Shown here: piece by piece, positions 1 through 8,822 of the stretch
Layout: each line of letters opens with the position of its first letter
Position numbering within the stretch: position 1 is the first letter of the stretch
Assembly: GCF_014843825.1 (NCBI RefSeq)
Contig: NZ_JHQR01000180.1
Span: forward strand, 1 to 34,921
Length of the DNA stretch: 34,921 nt
Origin: Mesorhizobium silamurunense
GTDB taxonomy: Bacteria; Pseudomonadota; Alphaproteobacteria; Rhizobiales; Rhizobiaceae
Direction: 5' to 3'
Notes under the pieces: model-generated
What the model was told of the DNA's origin: nothing
Databases searched by the model: none
The model's input: the letters and a program-made list of their open reading frames with translations, nothing else
Made by a program: the position numbers and the translations under genes

Positions 1-1
1 C

Positions 2-70
2 GCCCGCCGCGTCGTCGCCGACATCAATCGCCTGTTCCGGGAGAGCTTCGCGCCGGCCGCCGCCGGCTAA
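2..70 (+). CDS. C-terminal end of an unidentified protein
   Basis: The window opens inside an open frame that reads 22 residues, ending ...NRLFRESFAPAAAG, before a TAA stop at 68-70. The alternation of charged and hydrophobic residues and the Ala-rich tail look like a normal protein C-terminus, and no other frame here offers a better reading. The gene would be convergent with the lactonase at 104-940, whose stop is only 33 bases away. Too little is present to name a family. Confidence 0.45.
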   Translation, partial: ARRVVADINRLFRESFAPAAAG

Positions 71-103
71 TGCATCTCGCTCGACCGCGCAGCAGAGTCG
101 GGC

Positions 104-940
104 TTACAGCCGCCACAGCTTCTTCGCGTTGCCGGAGAGCAGCTTCGCGCGCTCGGTCGCGCTCGCGCCGGCGATCAGCGCATGCGTGGCCGCCACCCAG
201 CCGAGCAGCCCGCCACCTATTTTGCAGACCGGCCAGTCGCTGCCCCATACGACGCGGTCCCAGCCGAAGCTGCCGATCGTGTGCTCGACATAGGGCCGCA
301 GCGTCTCGGCGGTCCAGGTCGCTGGATCGGCATAGGCGACGACGCCCGAAATCTTGCCCACGACATTGGGGCGCCGCGCGATCGCGGCGATCTGCTCGCG
401 CCAAGGGTGCTCGGCCCTGTCCTTGATGTCGGGCACGCCGCAGTGATCGAGAACGAACTGCACGTCCGGCGCCAGATCGACCAGCGCGATCGCTTGGCTC
501 ATCTGCCGCGGCAGGACGCAGAGATCGAAGGTCAGCCCGCTGCCGGCGATACGCTTGATGTTTTCACGGAAAAGCGCGCCCTCGGAAACGTCGTCGGGCA
601 CGACATGCAGCACGCGGCGGAAACCTTTCACGAAGGGATCGGCCTTCACCTTGTCCAGCCAGGCAGCGAAGCCAGCCTCTTCCGGTCGGCAGGAGACGAT
701 CGCACCCCTCACCAGGCTGCCTGGCTTTTTCGACAATCCTTCGACGTGAGCCGTCTCGGCCGCGATATCGGCAGGGTCGACGTCGACCTCCATATGCAGC
801 GCCAGCTCTATGCCCGCGCGGCGTGCCTCGACGGCATATTCATCGTAGGAAAAATCGCGGTCGAGCGCCGGCACGCCGGACAGCCACGGATAGCGCAGCG
901 CCGCCTTGTCGATGAGATGCAGGTGGGTGTCGACGATCAT
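104..940 (-). CDS. COG3618 amidohydrolase, probable L-fucono-1,5-lactonase-type sugar lactonase
   Basis: A 278-residue TIM-barrel amidohydrolase of the amidohydrolase-2 (COG3618) family, which includes L-fuconolactonase and L-rhamnonolactonase. Visible features are the N-terminal metal-binding HxH motif (DTHLHL, His6 and His8), a DHCGVP motif with His166, and the C-terminal GSDWPV motif carrying the catalytic Asp235. No signal peptide is present, so it should act in the cytoplasm. The ATG at 938-940 has a strong upstream GGGAGGA site. It lies downstream of the IclR gene in the same direction, with 122 bases and a palindromic repeat between them. Beside a fuconate dehydratase and a keto-deoxy-fuconate dehydrogenase, the likely role is opening the lactone made by a fucose dehydrogenase. 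A related deoxysugar or uronate lactone is possible. Confidence 0.8.
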   Translation of the reverse strand: MIVDTHLHLIDKAALRYPWLSGVPALDRDFSYDEYAVEARRAGIELALHMEVDVDPADIAAETAHVEGLSKKPGSLVRGAIVSCRPEEAGFAAWLDKVKADPFVKGFRRVLHVVPDDVSEGALFRENIKRIAGSGLTFDLCVLPRQMSQAIALVDLAPDVQFVLDHCGVPDIKDRAEHPWREQIAAIARRPNVVGKISGVVAYADPATWTAETLRPYVEHTIGSFGWDRVVWGSDWPVCKIGGGLLGWVAATHALIAGASATERAKLLSGNAKKLWRL

Positions 941-964
941 GGCTTCCTCCCTTGTCGCGCTTCT

Positions 965-1009
965 GCATGTCGCCCAAAACTGTGCAGCGGTTTTGGGAAA
1001 ATGACATGC
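965..1009. repeat. RIME-like palindromic intergenic repeat
   Basis: An imperfect inverted repeat: GCATGTC at 965-971 pairs with GACATGC at 1003-1009, and CCCAAAAC inside pairs with GGTTTTGGG around the spacer tgtgcag. It resembles the mosaic palindromes scattered between genes in Mesorhizobium and related genomes. It sits in the gap between the IclR stop and the lactonase start, so it could form an RNA hairpin inside an iclR-lactonase transcript. Identification as a RIME family member is from memory of the motif. Confidence 0.6.
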
Positions 1010-1062
1010 CTCAAAACATGGTCTCGATCATCTCACGGGAGAATTCATCATTCAAATAAGAA

Positions 1063-1848
1063 TTATTCCTTCGACCTCACATCCGATCCCGCGAGTTGCG
1101 ACAAACGGGCCGCGGCGGCCTGGAGCAGCGTGATGGTCCTGGTGATATCGGGCGCGGCCGGCGCATTGACCAGGGTGATATAGGGTATGGTGAGCGCGGC
1201 GATGCCGCGTCCGTCGGGACCGAGCACCGGCGCCGACAGATTGTAGACGCCGGCCGTCTGCAGCGAAGCCATCATCTCATAGCCGCGGTCGCGCACCTGG
1301 TCGAGGCGGGCGAAGAAGTCGGGCGACAGCTTCATCTCCTCGTTGCTGCGCAGATGCTCGGCGATCATCATCTCGCGTTCTTCCGGCGAGCGGAAGGCCA
1401 GCAGCACATGTCCCGAGCCGGTGTCGAACAGGCTGATATGCGAGCCGACGCGGATCGAGATACCCCAGTATCGCGGCGCTTCCTGCTGGGCGATGACGAC
1501 GGCGCTGCCACGGTCGAACACCACGAGCTGGTTTGCCTGCCACGACGTCTCGGCCAGTTCGCGCATGATCGAGGTGGCGTAGGAGACCAGCCTGCGCACC
1601 GGCGCATGCAACTGGCCGAGCCCGAAGAGCTTCAGCGTCAGCGAATAGCGGTCGCCGTCGGGGCGTGTGACATAGCCGCGTTTCACCAGACGGTCGAGCA
1701 TCCGGTAGAACTCGTTCGGACTGCGGTCGAGCCGCTTGGCGATCTCGGCCTGCGTCAGGCCGCCATCGACGCTGGCGAGCAGTTCCAGGATGTCCAGCCC
1801 CTTGTCCAGTGCCGGCGCGCGATAGCGGTCTTCCTCGTCGTCCTGCAC
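1063..1848 (-). CDS. IclR-family transcriptional regulator
   Basis: A 261-residue regulator with the IclR layout: an N-terminal winged helix (about residues 14-75, helix-turn-helix near GLTQAEIAKRLDRSPNEFYR) and a C-terminal effector-binding domain ending near 255. The length is typical for the family. The start is a GTG at 1846-1848, because no upstream in-frame ATG exists and GAGGG lies about 8 bases before it. The gene is divergent from the sugar ABC operon at 2007 and precedes the lactonase on the same strand, so it is the natural candidate for control of both units. IclR proteins act as repressors or activators responding to small organic or sugar acids; here the effector is probably a fucose pathway intermediate, which is inference. 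Confidence 0.9.
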   Translation of the reverse strand: MQDDEEDRYRAPALDKGLDILELLASVDGGLTQAEIAKRLDRSPNEFYRMLDRLVKRGYVTRPDGDRYSLTLKLFGLGQLHAPVRRLVSYATSIMRELAETSWQANQLVVFDRGSAVVIAQQEAPRYWGISIRVGSHISLFDTGSGHVLLAFRSPEEREMMIAEHLRSNEEMKLSPDFFARLDQVRDRGYEMMASLQTAGVYNLSAPVLGPDGRGIAALTIPYITLVNAPAAPDITRTITLLQAAAARLSQLAGSDVRSKE

Positions 1849-2006
1849 CGGATGTCCCTCTGGTGAATTTTCATCTTCATATACGCAAGAGTGCCTTCAT
1901 TGGGAAGAAGTTTCGGCTTGACGACTTATGAATATTTTGTTTGCATATGAATGAAGCGGCTGAGCTTCAGGTCATGGCGGCCACTGGCCGTCCAGGGAGG
2001 ATATTC
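1849..2006. promoter_or_regulatory. Divergent control region between iclR and the fucose-type operon
   Basis: This 158-base spacer separates divergent transcription units. It holds an imperfect inverted pair, TTCATATACGCAA (1876-1888) and TTTGCATATGAA (1940-1951), that could be an IclR operator. A TTGACG hexamer at 1918-1923 faces the operon, but the -10 partner is poor. On the minus strand TATATG (about 1878-1883) is a plausible -10 for iclR. A GGAGG at about 1996-2000 is the ribosome binding site for the binding-protein gene. Exact promoter positions are guesses. Confidence 0.4.
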
Positions 2007-3320
2007 ATGAACAGACTGCTTTCCGGCGTCGCCGCCGGCGCATTGCTCATGGCATCGGGCGCTGCATTCGCGGCCGACCTGCCGGGCAAGTTTCCCGGCG
2101 TCACCATCGACGCCAAGCTGATTGGCGGCCAGCAATACGAAAAGCTCTACGAGCGCATCGGCGAGTGGGAGAAGGCGACCGGCGCCAAGGTCAACGTCAT
2201 CTCCAAGAAGAACCACTTCGATCTCGACAAGGAGATCAAGTCGGATATCGCGTCGAACTCGATCACCTGGTGCGTCGGCTCCAACCACACCTCGTTCGCG
2301 CCGCAATATCCGGGCATCTACACCGATCTTGCCAAGCTCCTGCCGAAGGAGGAGATCGACGCCTTCGTTCCGGCCAACATCACGGCCGGCACGCTCGACG
2401 GCAAGCTGGTGATGCTGCCGCGCGCGCAGTTCGACGTCTCGGCGCTCTACTACCAGAAGAGCCTCTATCAGGACGAAGCCAAGAAGAAGGCCTACAAGGA
2501 CAAGTACGGCGAGGATCTCGCGCCGCCGGACACGTTCGACGAGATGGCCCAGCAGGCGGAATTCTTCGCCAGCCCGCCCGATTTCTACGGCACGCAATAT
2601 GCCGGCAAGGAAGAGGCGATCAACGGCCGCTTCTACGAGATGCTGATCGCCGACGGCGGCGAATATCTCGACAAGGACGGCAAGCCGGCCTTCAACTCCG
2701 AAGCCGGCGTCAAGGCGCTCGACTGGTTCGTCAACCTCTACAAGGCCAAGGCGGTGCCTGCCGGCACGACCAACTATCTGTGGGACGACCTCGGCCAGGG
2801 CTTTGCCTCCGGCACCGTGGCGATCAACCTCGACTGGCCGGGCTGGGCCGGCTTCTTCAACGACCCGAAGTCGTCGAAGGTCGCCGGCAATGTCGGCGTC
2901 AAGGTGCAGCCCAAGGGCTCGTCCGGCAAGCGCTCCGGCTGGTCCGGCGCGCATGGCTTCTCGGTGACCGAGAACTGCGCCAACAAGGAAGCCGCCGCCT
3001 CGCTCGTCTGGTGGCTGACCAACGAGGACAGCCAGAAGCTGGAGGCCGCCGCCGGCCCGTTGCCCACCCGCACCAAGGTGTGGGAATGGGACCTCGAGCA
3101 GGCCAAGTCCGATCCGTATAAGACCGAAGTGCTGCAGGCATTCCAGGAAGCCGCCAAGAACGCCTTCCCGGTGCCGCAGACGCCGGAATGGATCGAAATC
3201 TCCAACGCCGTCTATCCGGAACTGCAGGCCGCGATCCTCGGCGACAAGACCTCCAAGCAGGCGCTGGACGACGCGGCCGCTAAGGCGACGCAGATCCTCG
3301 AGGACGCCGGCAAGCTCTAA
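2007..3320 (+). CDS. Sugar ABC transporter substrate-binding protein (deoxysugar importer)
   Basis: A 437-residue extracellular solute-binding protein of the CUT1 family-1 type. It begins with a Sec signal peptide (MNRLLSGVAAGALLMASG, then AAFAA) and would be cleaved before ADLPGK, placing the mature protein in the periplasm. The ATG at 2007 is chosen over the upstream in-frame ATG at 1941 because it has GGAGG nearby and starts the signal peptide. It is the first gene of a ten-gene operon with two permeases, an ATPase and sugar-acid enzymes, so it should bind the sugar those enzymes degrade, most likely L-fucose or a related 6-deoxyhexose. The ligand is inferred from neighbours, not from binding-site residues. 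A strong stem-loop follows the stop codon. Confidence 0.88.
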   Translation: MNRLLSGVAAGALLMASGAAFAADLPGKFPGVTIDAKLIGGQQYEKLYERIGEWEKATGAKVNVISKKNHFDLDKEIKSDIASNSITWCVGSNHTSFAPQYPGIYTDLAKLLPKEEIDAFVPANITAGTLDGKLVMLPRAQFDVSALYYQKSLYQDEAKKKAYKDKYGEDLAPPDTFDEMAQQAEFFASPPDFYGTQYAGKEEAINGRFYEMLIADGGEYLDKDGKPAFNSEAGVKALDWFVNLYKAKAVPAGTTNYLWDDLGQGFASGTVAINLDWPGWAGFFNDPKSSKVAGNVGVKVQPKGSSGKRSGWSGAHGFSVTENCANKEAAASLVWWLTNEDSQKLEAAAGPLPTRTKVWEWDLEQAKSDPYKTEVLQAFQEAAKNAFPVPQTPEWIEISNAVYPELQAAILGDKTSKQALDDAAAKATQILEDAGKL

Positions 3321-3334
3321 GGACTATCCTCCCT

Positions 3335-3363
3335 GCGGCGCCGGTCCTTGCGACCGGCGCCGC
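3335..3363 (+). promoter_or_regulatory. Intra-operon stem-loop after the binding-protein gene
   Basis: A perfect 12-bp stem (GCGGCGCCGGTC at 3335-3346, GACCGGCGCCGC at 3352-3363) closes on a CTTGC loop and is followed by TTT. It lies between the binding-protein stop and the first permease. Such hairpins commonly protect binding-protein mRNA or partly terminate transcription so that the periplasmic protein exceeds the membrane subunits. A second, weaker inverted repeat (GCGGCCG 3374-3380 with CGGCCGC 3398-3404) lies just downstream. Confidence 0.7.
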
Positions 3364-3426
3364 TTTGACCGATGCGGCCGCCCTGCGATTGGATCGCCGG
3401 CCGCGCAAACTTCTTTAGGACATCGC

Positions 3427-4323
3427 ATGACGGCCAAGCGGCTTTCCGCGCCAACCCTTCTTCTGCTGCCGGCCGTGCTCGTGCTGGCGGCGGTGGTGGT
3501 CGTGCCGCTCTGCCTGTCATTTTATTCCAGCTTCACGCCGTTCAGGCTGACGCGGCCGGAGACCTTCTTCACCTTCATCGGCCTGCGCAACTATCGCAAC
3601 ATTCTGTCCGACGCGAATTTCTGGTGGGCCTTCGGCCGCACCGTGCTTTTGCTTACCATCGCGCTCAATCTGGAGATGCTGCTCGGGCTCGGCCTCGCGC
3701 TGCTGGTCGAGAAGGCCAGCCGCGGCCAGCGGCTGCTGCGCACCATCATGATGTTCCCGATGATGTTCTCGCCGATCCTCGTCGGCTTCCAGTTCAAGTT
3801 CATGTTCAACGACAATATTGGGCTGGTGAACAACGCGCTGCAGTCGCTCGGCCTGACGCGGGATGCCATCCCCTGGCTGATCGAAGGCCACCTCGCCTTC
3901 ATCGCCATTTCGATCGCCGAGATCTGGTCGTCGACCTCGATCTTCGCGATCCTGATCCTTGCCGGCCTGCTCGCCATGCCCAAGGAGCCGGTCGAGGCGG
4001 CGCGCGTCGACGGCTGCACACCTTGGCAGACCTTCCGCTATGTGACCTGGCCCTTCATCATGCCCTTCGCCTACATCGCCATGACCATCCGCTCGCTCGA
4101 CGTCGCGCGCGCCTACGACATCGTCAAGATCATGACCGATGGTGGCCCGGCCGGCCGCACGGAGCTGTTGTGGACGCTGGTCGCGCGCACCGCATACAGC
4201 GATGCCCGCATGGGCGTGGCCAATGCCATGGCCTATTTCTCGATCCTGCTGTCGATCGTCTTCACAGTTTATTTCTTCAAGAAGCTCGCCGCGGCGCGCA
4301 CCCAGATCGGCGCGGAGTGGTGA
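3427..4323 (+). CDS. Sugar ABC transporter permease (MalF-type)
   Basis: A 298-residue inner-membrane permease with about six hydrophobic segments, the first at residues 10-32. The cytoplasmic EAA loop (VEAARVDGCTPWQTFRYV) that docks on the ATPase lies near residue 188. Length and order (larger permease first) fit the MalF-like subunit of CUT1 importers. AGGA lies about 7 bases before the ATG. The stop at 4321-4323 is two bases from the next start, so translation is probably coupled. It forms the transmembrane channel with the next gene product for the sugar delivered by the upstream binding protein. Confidence 0.92.
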   Translation: MTAKRLSAPTLLLLPAVLVLAAVVVVPLCLSFYSSFTPFRLTRPETFFTFIGLRNYRNILSDANFWWAFGRTVLLLTIALNLEMLLGLGLALLVEKASRGQRLLRTIMMFPMMFSPILVGFQFKFMFNDNIGLVNNALQSLGLTRDAIPWLIEGHLAFIAISIAEIWSSTSIFAILILAGLLAMPKEPVEAARVDGCTPWQTFRYVTWPFIMPFAYIAMTIRSLDVARAYDIVKIMTDGGPAGRTELLWTLVARTAYSDARMGVANAMAYFSILLSIVFTVYFFKKLAAARTQIGAEW

Positions 4324-4325
4324 GA

Positions 4326-5192
4326 ATGGACGCCAACGCATCCGCCCGCCTGAAGCGTAGCGCCGCGACGATCGCGCATCGCATCGGCCTGTTCCTCGCC
4401 ATGCTGTTGATCTGCCTGCCCGGCATCTGGATCGTGCTGTCCTCGCTGCGGCCGACGGTCGAAATCCTCGCCAAGCCGCCGGTCTGGATCCCGCAGCAGG
4501 TCTCGCTCGACGCCTACATCGCCATGTTCAGCGGCGTCGGCAAGGGCGGCATTCCCGTCCTCGACTATTTCCGCAATTCGCTGATCATCTCGATCACCTC
4601 GACCGTCATTGCCATCGCCATCGGCATGGCCGGCGGCTACGCCTTCGCGCGCTACCGTTTCCGTGGCAAGTCGGCAATGTTCCTCGGCCTGATGCTGACC
4701 CGCACCGTGCCCGGCATCGCGCTCTCGCTGCCGCTGTTTTTCGTCTATGCCCGCCTCGACATCATCGACACGCATTTCGGCCTGATCCTCGCCTATGTCG
4801 CGCTCAACGTGCCTTTCACCATCTGGCTGATCGACGGCTTCTTCCGCCAGGTGCCGAAGGATCTTGCCGAGGCCGCGCAGATCGACGGCTGCACGCGCTG
4901 GCAGGCCTTTTGGCAGGTCGAGTTTCCGCTTGCCGGACCAGGCATCGCGTCCGCCGGCATATTCGCCTTCCTCACCTCCTGGAACGAGTTCGCGCTGGCT
5001 TCGCAGCTGACGCGCTCGATCAATTCCAAGACGCTTCCCGTCGGGCTGCTCGACTACACGGCCGAATTCACCATCGACTGGCGCGGCATGTGCGCACTGG
5101 CCGTGGTGATGATCATTCCGGCGCTTATCCTCACCTTCATCGTCCAGAAACACCTCGTCGGCGGCCTGACCTCCGGCGCGGTGAAAGGTTGA
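4326..5192 (+). CDS. Sugar ABC transporter permease (MalG-type)
   Basis: A 288-residue permease. Hydrophobic segments start near residue 18, and the EAA loop (AEAAQIDGCTRWQAFWQV) lies near residue 190. It ends in the VGGLTSGAVKG tail typical of MalG-like subunits. The same frame is open far upstream through the first permease gene, but that part is out-of-frame coding shadow. The ATG at 4326 follows the previous stop by two bases and begins a normal cytoplasmic N-terminus. It pairs with the preceding permease in the inner membrane. Confidence 0.92.
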   Translation: MDANASARLKRSAATIAHRIGLFLAMLLICLPGIWIVLSSLRPTVEILAKPPVWIPQQVSLDAYIAMFSGVGKGGIPVLDYFRNSLIISITSTVIAIAIGMAGGYAFARYRFRGKSAMFLGLMLTRTVPGIALSLPLFFVYARLDIIDTHFGLILAYVALNVPFTIWLIDGFFRQVPKDLAEAAQIDGCTRWQAFWQVEFPLAGPGIASAGIFAFLTSWNEFALASQLTRSINSKTLPVGLLDYTAEFTIDWRGMCALAVVMIIPALILTFIVQKHLVGGLTSGAVKG

Positions 5193-5196
5193 TCCG

Positions 5197-6294
<1,098 letters not shown>

Positions 6295-6296
6295 CT

Positions 6297-7418
6297 ATGG
6301 CGAAGATCGAGAAAGTCGAGCTTGCAATGGTCGATCTGGTGCCGAAGGTGAAGCGCACCGACGCCATTCAGAGCTTTGTCAGCCAGGAGACGCCGATCGT
6401 CACCATCACCGATGCCGACGGCGCGGTCGGCATGGGCTACAGCTACACGATCGGCACCGGCGGCTCTTCGGTGATGCGGCTTCTGGCCGACCACCTGGCG
6501 CCGCGCCTGATCGGCCAGGACGCGGACCGGATCGAGGCGATCTGGCATGATCTCGAATTCGCGACGCACGCCACCACGATCGGCGCCATCACGGCAATCG
6601 CGCTCGCCGCAATCGACACCGCGCTCTGGGACCTTCGGGCGAGGAAACAGAAGCTGCCGCTCTGGAAGCTCGCCGGCGGCGCCAAGGACCGCTGTCCGCT
6701 TTACACCACCGAAGGCGGTTGGCTGCACATCGAGACGCAAGCGCTGGTCGAGGATGCGCTGGCAGCAAAGGCGAAAGGCTTCACCGGCTCCAAGGTCAAG
6801 ATCGGCAAGCCGCACGGCTCGGAGGATCTTGCGCGGCTGTCCGCAGTGCGCAAGGCGGTCGGCGACGGCTACGAGATCATGACCGACTGCAACCAGGGTT
6901 TTTCCGTCGACGAGGCGATCCGCCGCGCCGAGCGGCTGCGCGATCTCGACCTCGCCTGGATCGAGGAGCCGCTGCCGGCCGACGACATCGACGGCCATGT
7001 GCGGCTGTCGAATGCGACCGCGACGCCGGTGGCGGTCGGCGAGTCGCTTTATTCGATCCGCCATTTCCGCGAATATATGCAGAAGGGCGGCTGCAACATC
7101 GTGCAGGTCGATGTCGGCCGCATCGGCGGCATCACGCCCTGGCTGAAGGTGGCGCATATGGCGGAAGCCTTCGACATGCCCATCTGCCCGCATTTCCTAA
7201 TGGAACTGCATGTCAGCCTGGCCTGCGCGGTGCCGAACGGCAAATATGTCGAATACATTCCGCAGCTGGATGAGTTGACGGGCAGGAAGATGGTGATCGA
7301 AAACGGCCATGCGCTGGCGCCGAGCGAGCCGGGCCTCGGCATCGACTGGGATTTCGATGCGATCAAGGCGCGCAGCATCGCCGAATTCAACGTCACCGTC
7401 ACCGAACGGAGGGATTGA
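6297..7418 (+). CDS. Enolase-superfamily sugar-acid dehydratase (mandelate racemase-like)
   Basis: A 373-residue member of the mandelate racemase/muconate lactonizing group. The N-terminal capping domain (1-125) is followed by a barrel with a KxK motif (Lys166, Lys168), metal ligands Asp197, Glu223 and Glu249, and His299 in CPHFLMELH. A complete acid-base set suggests an active acid-sugar dehydratase or epimerase. The ATG at 6297 has GAGGAG six bases upstream; the TTG at 6291 would overlap that site. It differs clearly from the fuconate dehydratase at 10044 in length and sequence, so the operon has two enolase-superfamily enzymes. It may act on an epimeric or alternative sugar acid such as rhamnonate or 6-deoxytalonate. 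Substrate is not assignable from sequence alone. Confidence 0.85.
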   Translation: MAKIEKVELAMVDLVPKVKRTDAIQSFVSQETPIVTITDADGAVGMGYSYTIGTGGSSVMRLLADHLAPRLIGQDADRIEAIWHDLEFATHATTIGAITAIALAAIDTALWDLRARKQKLPLWKLAGGAKDRCPLYTTEGGWLHIETQALVEDALAAKAKGFTGSKVKIGKPHGSEDLARLSAVRKAVGDGYEIMTDCNQGFSVDEAIRRAERLRDLDLAWIEEPLPADDIDGHVRLSNATATPVAVGESLYSIRHFREYMQKGGCNIVQVDVGRIGGITPWLKVAHMAEAFDMPICPHFLMELHVSLACAVPNGKYVEYIPQLDELTGRKMVIENGHALAPSEPGLGIDWDFDAIKARSIAEFNVTVTERRD

Positions 7419-7419
7419 G

Positions 7420-7749
7420 ATGCAGCGAATGGGCATGGTGCTCGGCCTGAAGCCGGAGAAGGTCGAGGAATATGTGCGCCTGCACGCCGCCGTGTGGCCG
7501 GGCGTGCTCAAGATGATCTCGGCCTGCAACATCAAGAACTACTCGATCTATCTCAAGCGGTCGGAGAACCTGCTGTTCTCCTATTTCGAGTATCACGGCA
7601 CCGACTACGCCGCCGACATGGCCAAGATGGCCGCGGACCCCAAGACCCAGGAATGGTGGGCGGTGTGCATGCCTTGCCAGGAGCCTTTGCCGACCAGGCA
7701 GGAAGGCGAATGGTGGGCGATGATGGATGAAGTCTTCCATCATGACTGA
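7420..7749 (+). CDS. RhaM/RhaU-family 6-deoxyhexose mutarotase
   Basis: A 109-residue protein of the L-rhamnose mutarotase family (DUF718), which interconverts sugar anomers in the cytoplasm. It keeps Tyr18 and His22 in the EEYVRLHAAVWPGV stretch, at the positions I recall for catalytic residues of E. coli RhaM, and the paired tryptophans in TQEWWAVCM. GGAGGG lies just upstream of the ATG, which begins two bases after the preceding stop. In a fucose-type operon the substrate is probably L-fucose, since members of this family occur in oxidative fucose clusters. Rhamnose is the alternative. The stop overlaps the start of the next gene. Confidence 0.88.
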   Translation: MQRMGMVLGLKPEKVEEYVRLHAAVWPGVLKMISACNIKNYSIYLKRSENLLFSYFEYHGTDYAADMAKMAADPKTQEWWAVCMPCQEPLPTRQEGEWWAMMDEVFHHD

Positions 7750-8815
7750 CGCCTTCAATCCCGCCTTGCTGGCGCAATCCTGGCCAAGGCCCGCGAAGCC
7801 GCGCCCGATCGTCACCTTCGGCGCCGGCTCGATCGTTGGCGATGCCCATTTCCCGGCCTATCGCAAGGCCGGCTTTCCGGTGGTGGGCCTCTACGATCCG
7901 GACCGGGCTAAAGCGCGAAAGCTCGCCGAGAAATGGGGCGTGACCGCCTACCGCTCGCTGGAAGAAGCGGCAGCGGTGAAGGATGCGATCTTCGACCTGG
8001 CGACGCCGCCCGGCCGGCACGCCGAAGTCCTGAGGGCCCTTCCTGACGGCGCGGTGGCGCTGATCCAAAAGCCGATGGGCAACTATCTCGGCGAGGCGAC
8101 CGAGATTCTTGAAATCTGCCGCGCCAAGAAGCTGAAGGCGGCGGTGAATTTCCAGCTCCGCTTCGCGCCGATGATGCTGGCGCTGAAGGACGCGATCGCC
8201 AAGGGCTGGCTTGGCGAAGTCGTCGACTTCGACGCCTGGCTGGCGCTGGCTACTCCGTGGCAGCTTTGGGAGTTCCTGCTCACGGCGCCGCGCGTCGAGA
8301 TCGCCATGCATTCGATCCACTATCTCGACCTGATCCGCCAACTATTGGGCGACCCGAAGGGCGTGCATGCCAAGACGCTCGGCCATCCCAACCACAAGGT
8401 CGCGCAGACGCGCACCAGCGCCATTCTCGACTATGGCGACACGGTGCGCTGCGCGCTCTCGATCAACCACGACCACAAGTTCGGACGCCGGCACCAGGCC
8501 TGCGAGTTCCGCGTCTGCGGCACCGAAGGCGCCGCCTACGTCAAGCTCGGCCTCAATCTCGACTATCCGCGCGGCGAGCCGGACATTTTGGAAATCTATC
8601 CCAAGGGCGGGTCGGACTGGGTGAGCGTGCCACTTGCCGGCGAATGGTTCCCTGACGCCTTCGTCGGGCGCATGGCCAATGTTCAGCGCTTCGCTTGCGG
8701 CGAGGACGCCGAGCTGGTCAGCTCCGTCGAGGACGCCTGGAATACGATGGCGTTGGTCGAAGCCGCCTACAAATCGAGCGCCGCGCCGGCGACGCCGCTC
8801 GCGGAAAAACCGTAG
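7742..8815 (+). CDS. Gfo/Idh/MocA-family oxidoreductase, candidate sugar dehydrogenase
   Basis: A 357-residue NAD(P)-dependent oxidoreductase. The N-terminal Rossmann domain carries [14 protein letters not shown] (residues 27-40), and the usual EKP motif reads QKP (109-111). The C-terminal substrate domain includes [12 protein letters not shown], where the family's catalytic His is expected. The ATG at 7742 overlaps the mutarotase stop; an in-frame ATG at 7727 is also possible and neither has a strong ribosome site. No other gene in the operon is an obvious sugar 1-dehydrogenase, so this is the best candidate for oxidising the free sugar to its lactone, feeding the lactonase at 104-940. That role is inference; the family also does inositol and 3-keto-sugar chemistry. 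Confidence 0.85.
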   Translation: MTDAFNPALLAQSWPRPAKPRPIVTFGAGSIVGDAHFPAYRKAGFPVVGLYDPDRAKARKLAEKWGVTAYRSLEEAAAVKDAIFDLATPPGRHAEVLRALPDGAVALIQKPMGNYLGEATEILEICRAKKLKAAVNFQLRFAPMMLALKDAIAKGWLGEVVDFDAWLALATPWQLWEFLLTAPRVEIAMHSIHYLDLIRQLLGDPKGVHAKTLGHPNHKVAQTRTSAILDYGDTVRCALSINHDHKFGRRHQACEFRVCGTEGAAYVKLGLNLDYPRGEPDILEIYPKGGSDWVSVPLAGEWFPDAFVGRMANVQRFACGEDAELVSSVEDAWNTMALVEAAYKSSAAPATPLAEKP

Positions 8816-8822
8816 GGATGAG

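Noticed and set aside
182..1183. A 333-codon plus-strand frame opposite the lactonase and the 3' end of iclR.
   Set aside because: It is antisense to a well-conserved lactonase and rich in Arg, His and Asp as typical of shadow frames.
1941..2006. An upstream ATG that would add 22 residues to the first binding protein.
   Set aside because: The extension precedes and would disrupt the signal peptide, lies in the promoter region and has no ribosome site.
3372..4325. A long plus-strand open frame running through the first permease gene into the second.
   Set aside because: Its N-terminal part is low-complexity Arg/Ala/His-rich and overlaps a clear permease in another frame; only the part from 4326 is a real gene.
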